DNA of 58,082 bases, taken from positions 1 through 58,082 of the forward strand of contig WGDB01000160.1 of assembly GCA_015493495.1 (NCBI GenBank), written 5' to 3'. Position 1 is the first letter of the stretch. The number at the start of each line of letters is the position of its first letter. This document shows positions 56,834 through 58,082 of this stretch, piece after piece. Origin of the DNA: Helicobacteraceae bacterium (GTDB taxonomy: Bacteria > Campylobacterota > Campylobacteria > Campylobacterales > Sulfurimonadaceae). The translations under genes were made by a program, and so were the position numbers. The notes beneath the pieces were generated by a model, which searched no databases, was not told the DNA's origin, and was given only the letters and a program-made list of their open reading frames with translations.

Positions 56834-57329
56834 ACATTAAGTATAAACGCTGAGCGTTGCAAAAACATTCCATTTTGAAATTTTTGTGAAGTTTTAGTTT
56901 GTTTTTGAAGATTAAGTAGTAATAAAAGTTGTAATTGGTGGAGCATAGCACAACCAAACATCTCGCAATATAGGGCTTTATGAGAGTCTATTTAAAATAT
57001 ACCCCTAAATAGTACCCCATTTTTTTAAGCGTGGAAAGAAAGTAACATTTAATTGTAAGGCTGCTTTGGTTTAGACTTGGGTTTTGTTCTCAAACGTGGA
57101 ATTGTACTTACTGCTTGGTATCCAGCTGCACAATTTTAAAAGCAAATATGATTAAAGTACCTCGCCTCAATGCTTTAGAGAGCATATGCGCACGGTTCAA
57201 GGGCATCGCATACGATTACAGATTTGATATTGTCTTGACTCGCCCATTTGAAGTTTAAGGGCGAATTTTGGCTACACCTATGTAAAAAGGTCGTTACTTT
57301 CGGTGTACCCTTATCAACCTCATTGCTGG
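56834..57329. other. Intergenic region without recognised genes
   Basis: No open frame with a ribosome-binding site. It has a stem TCGCCC/GGGCGA (about 57240-57265) followed by ATTTT on the plus strand. It may contain the edge of a mobile region that includes the next two genes, but no attachment site or direct repeat was identified. Confidence 0.4.
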
Positions 57330-57725
57330 TTACAGTGCTAAAGGTTTGCTACTAATGAGCTGAGTGTTGATCTCTCCAACGACTCTTCCTATAACATACT
57401 CTCTAAACTCATCTATTGGTATAAACAAGATGTGCCCGTCTGTGTCTTGATCTAGCGTTATGCCTATGCCTTTACTACCGTAGTTATCGCACCTTGCAAC
57501 ATTTGCGCCTATGATCGATGCACCTTTGGAATTGACTGCAAAGACTCCACCGCCTGTAGGGTTGGTATGCTCGATGTCAACTATGACGGTGTCACCCTCT
57601 TTGTGTAACGGTTCCATACGGTTGTTATAGACTTGTACGAATGAGAAGCGACTTAAAATCGTACTATCCTCATACAACGATGGTACCACTACTGTATCTG
57701 CTTGCGCTGCTAATAGCTCGTTCAT
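57330..57725 (-). CDS. S24/LexA-like domain protein lacking the catalytic serine
   Basis: 131 residues. The segment NRMEPLHKEGDTVIVDIE matches the SMEP...GD.V.VD signature of S24 peptidase-like domains in phage repressors, but Arg36 stands where the nucleophilic Ser should be. A later IGRVVGEI matches the end of the fold. There is no N-terminal helix-turn-helix, so it is only the C-terminal domain of a repressor. The start overlaps the upstream gene's stop by 4 bases (ATGA). Confidence 0.6.
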   Translation of the reverse strand: MNELLAAQADTVVVPSLYEDSTILSRFSFVQVYNNRMEPLHKEGDTVIVDIEHTNPTGGGVFAVNSKGASIIGANVARCDNYGSKGIGITLDQDTDGHILFIPIDEFREYVIGRVVGEINTQLISSKPLAL

Positions 57726-58081
57726 TGTGCTTTACCTGTTGTGGCGGCATCTTCCTCATATGCAGTTATCCTCTCTCTTTGGACTTTTGCTAAATCGTTT
57801 GCACGGTCAAGAACCCTTTGAGCATTTAAAAGCTTTCTCTCCACATCTGCTTCCTCATCATCATTACAAGGTAGCAAGTCAAAACAATGTCTTTCTATTG
57901 CGTGACATTGACTCATGATAATATCAGCTATCCCGGTCACCTCGCTAGGGTCTAGATAATCGTTTTCCCTAGCTAATAGCTTTGCCACTGCAAATATTGA
58001 GCTCTCACTTTTCATGATATTATTAATCAATGTCCATGGTGTACTGTCATACTCTAAAGCATGTTTTGTGTTATTATTCAT
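57722..58081 (-). CDS. Hypothetical protein, possibly of phage or mobile-element origin
   Basis: 119 residues, starting at ATG 58081 next to the right edge, so an upstream extension cannot be excluded. It is largely helical and charged, with two Cys in SQCHAIERHCFDLLPC. No family recognised. Overlap with the S24-like gene suggests one operon. The nature of the neighbour is the only hint to its origin. Confidence 0.5.
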   Translation of the reverse strand: MNNNTKHALEYDSTPWTLINNIMKSESSIFAVAKLLARENDYLDPSEVTGIADIIMSQCHAIERHCFDLLPCNDDEEADVERKLLNAQRVLDRANDLAKVQRERITAYEEDAATTGKAQ

Positions 58082-58082
58082 G

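Overview
The window is chromosomal DNA of a Campylobacterota (epsilonproteobacterial) species, most likely from the Sulfurimonas/Sulfurovum side of the phylum. This rests on the dnaA-dnaN-gyrB origin cluster, AT-rich low-GC DNA, a QueF/RNase J/PstSCAB set typical of that group, and many periplasmic c-type cytochromes and lipoproteins. No rRNA, tRNA or CRISPR array was recognised.

Layout. At the left edge (1-10.3 kb) are a partial methyltransferase, pcm, a nitrilase-family hydrolase, nrdB, an RDD membrane protein, selO and typA, then an unusual pair in which a subtilase propeptide and its protease are separate genes. A large lipoprotein gene (10.3-13.2 kb) converges on them. From 13.6 to 22.7 kb lies the phosphate block: pstB, pstA, pstC, cca, phoR-like, phoB-like, phoU and a PiT transporter, all on the minus strand. 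From 22.7 to 29.7 kb come queF, a degenerate GGDEF-EAL protein, gyrB, dnaN and dnaA. DnaA-box clusters on both sides of dnaA mark a probable bipartite oriC. Gene orientation switches here: mostly minus to the left, mostly plus to the right, as expected for two replichores.

Right of the origin are an alpha/beta hydrolase, ruvC, a TolC-HlyD-ABC2-ABC2 exporter operon without an ATPase gene, lipoproteins, a MOSC protein, a nine-heme cytochrome lipoprotein, dgt, thyA, folA, a decayed mscS fragment and pstS. pstS is 28.5 kb from pstCAB. A 290-bp MITE-like, hairpin-rich element follows, then a YeiH-family transporter, RNase J and rsmA. From 51.0 to 54.9 kb is a compact envelope locus: a DUF2202 lipoprotein, an OmpR-type two-component system, a small RHH-like protein, a YtfJ-like protein and a cytochrome c. 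The right edge carries a 7TM-DISM histidine kinase and two genes of phage or mobile-element character.

How the parts work together. Three phosphate promoters (pstC, phoU, pstS) share one architecture: TGTAAC-N5-TGTWAC, ten bases, then a -10 box. A fourth copy lies against the pit ribosome-binding site and suggests repression. The second two-component locus has its own box, YTAAC-N6-YTAAC, ten bases, then a -10 box, in front of four of its transcription units. Three long intergenic gaps (4.1, 6.3 and 20.7 kb) hold copies of one repeat whose core covaries as a hairpin with a matching purine tract, a candidate pseudoknot or triple-stranded structure. These three patterns are the most novel signals in the window.
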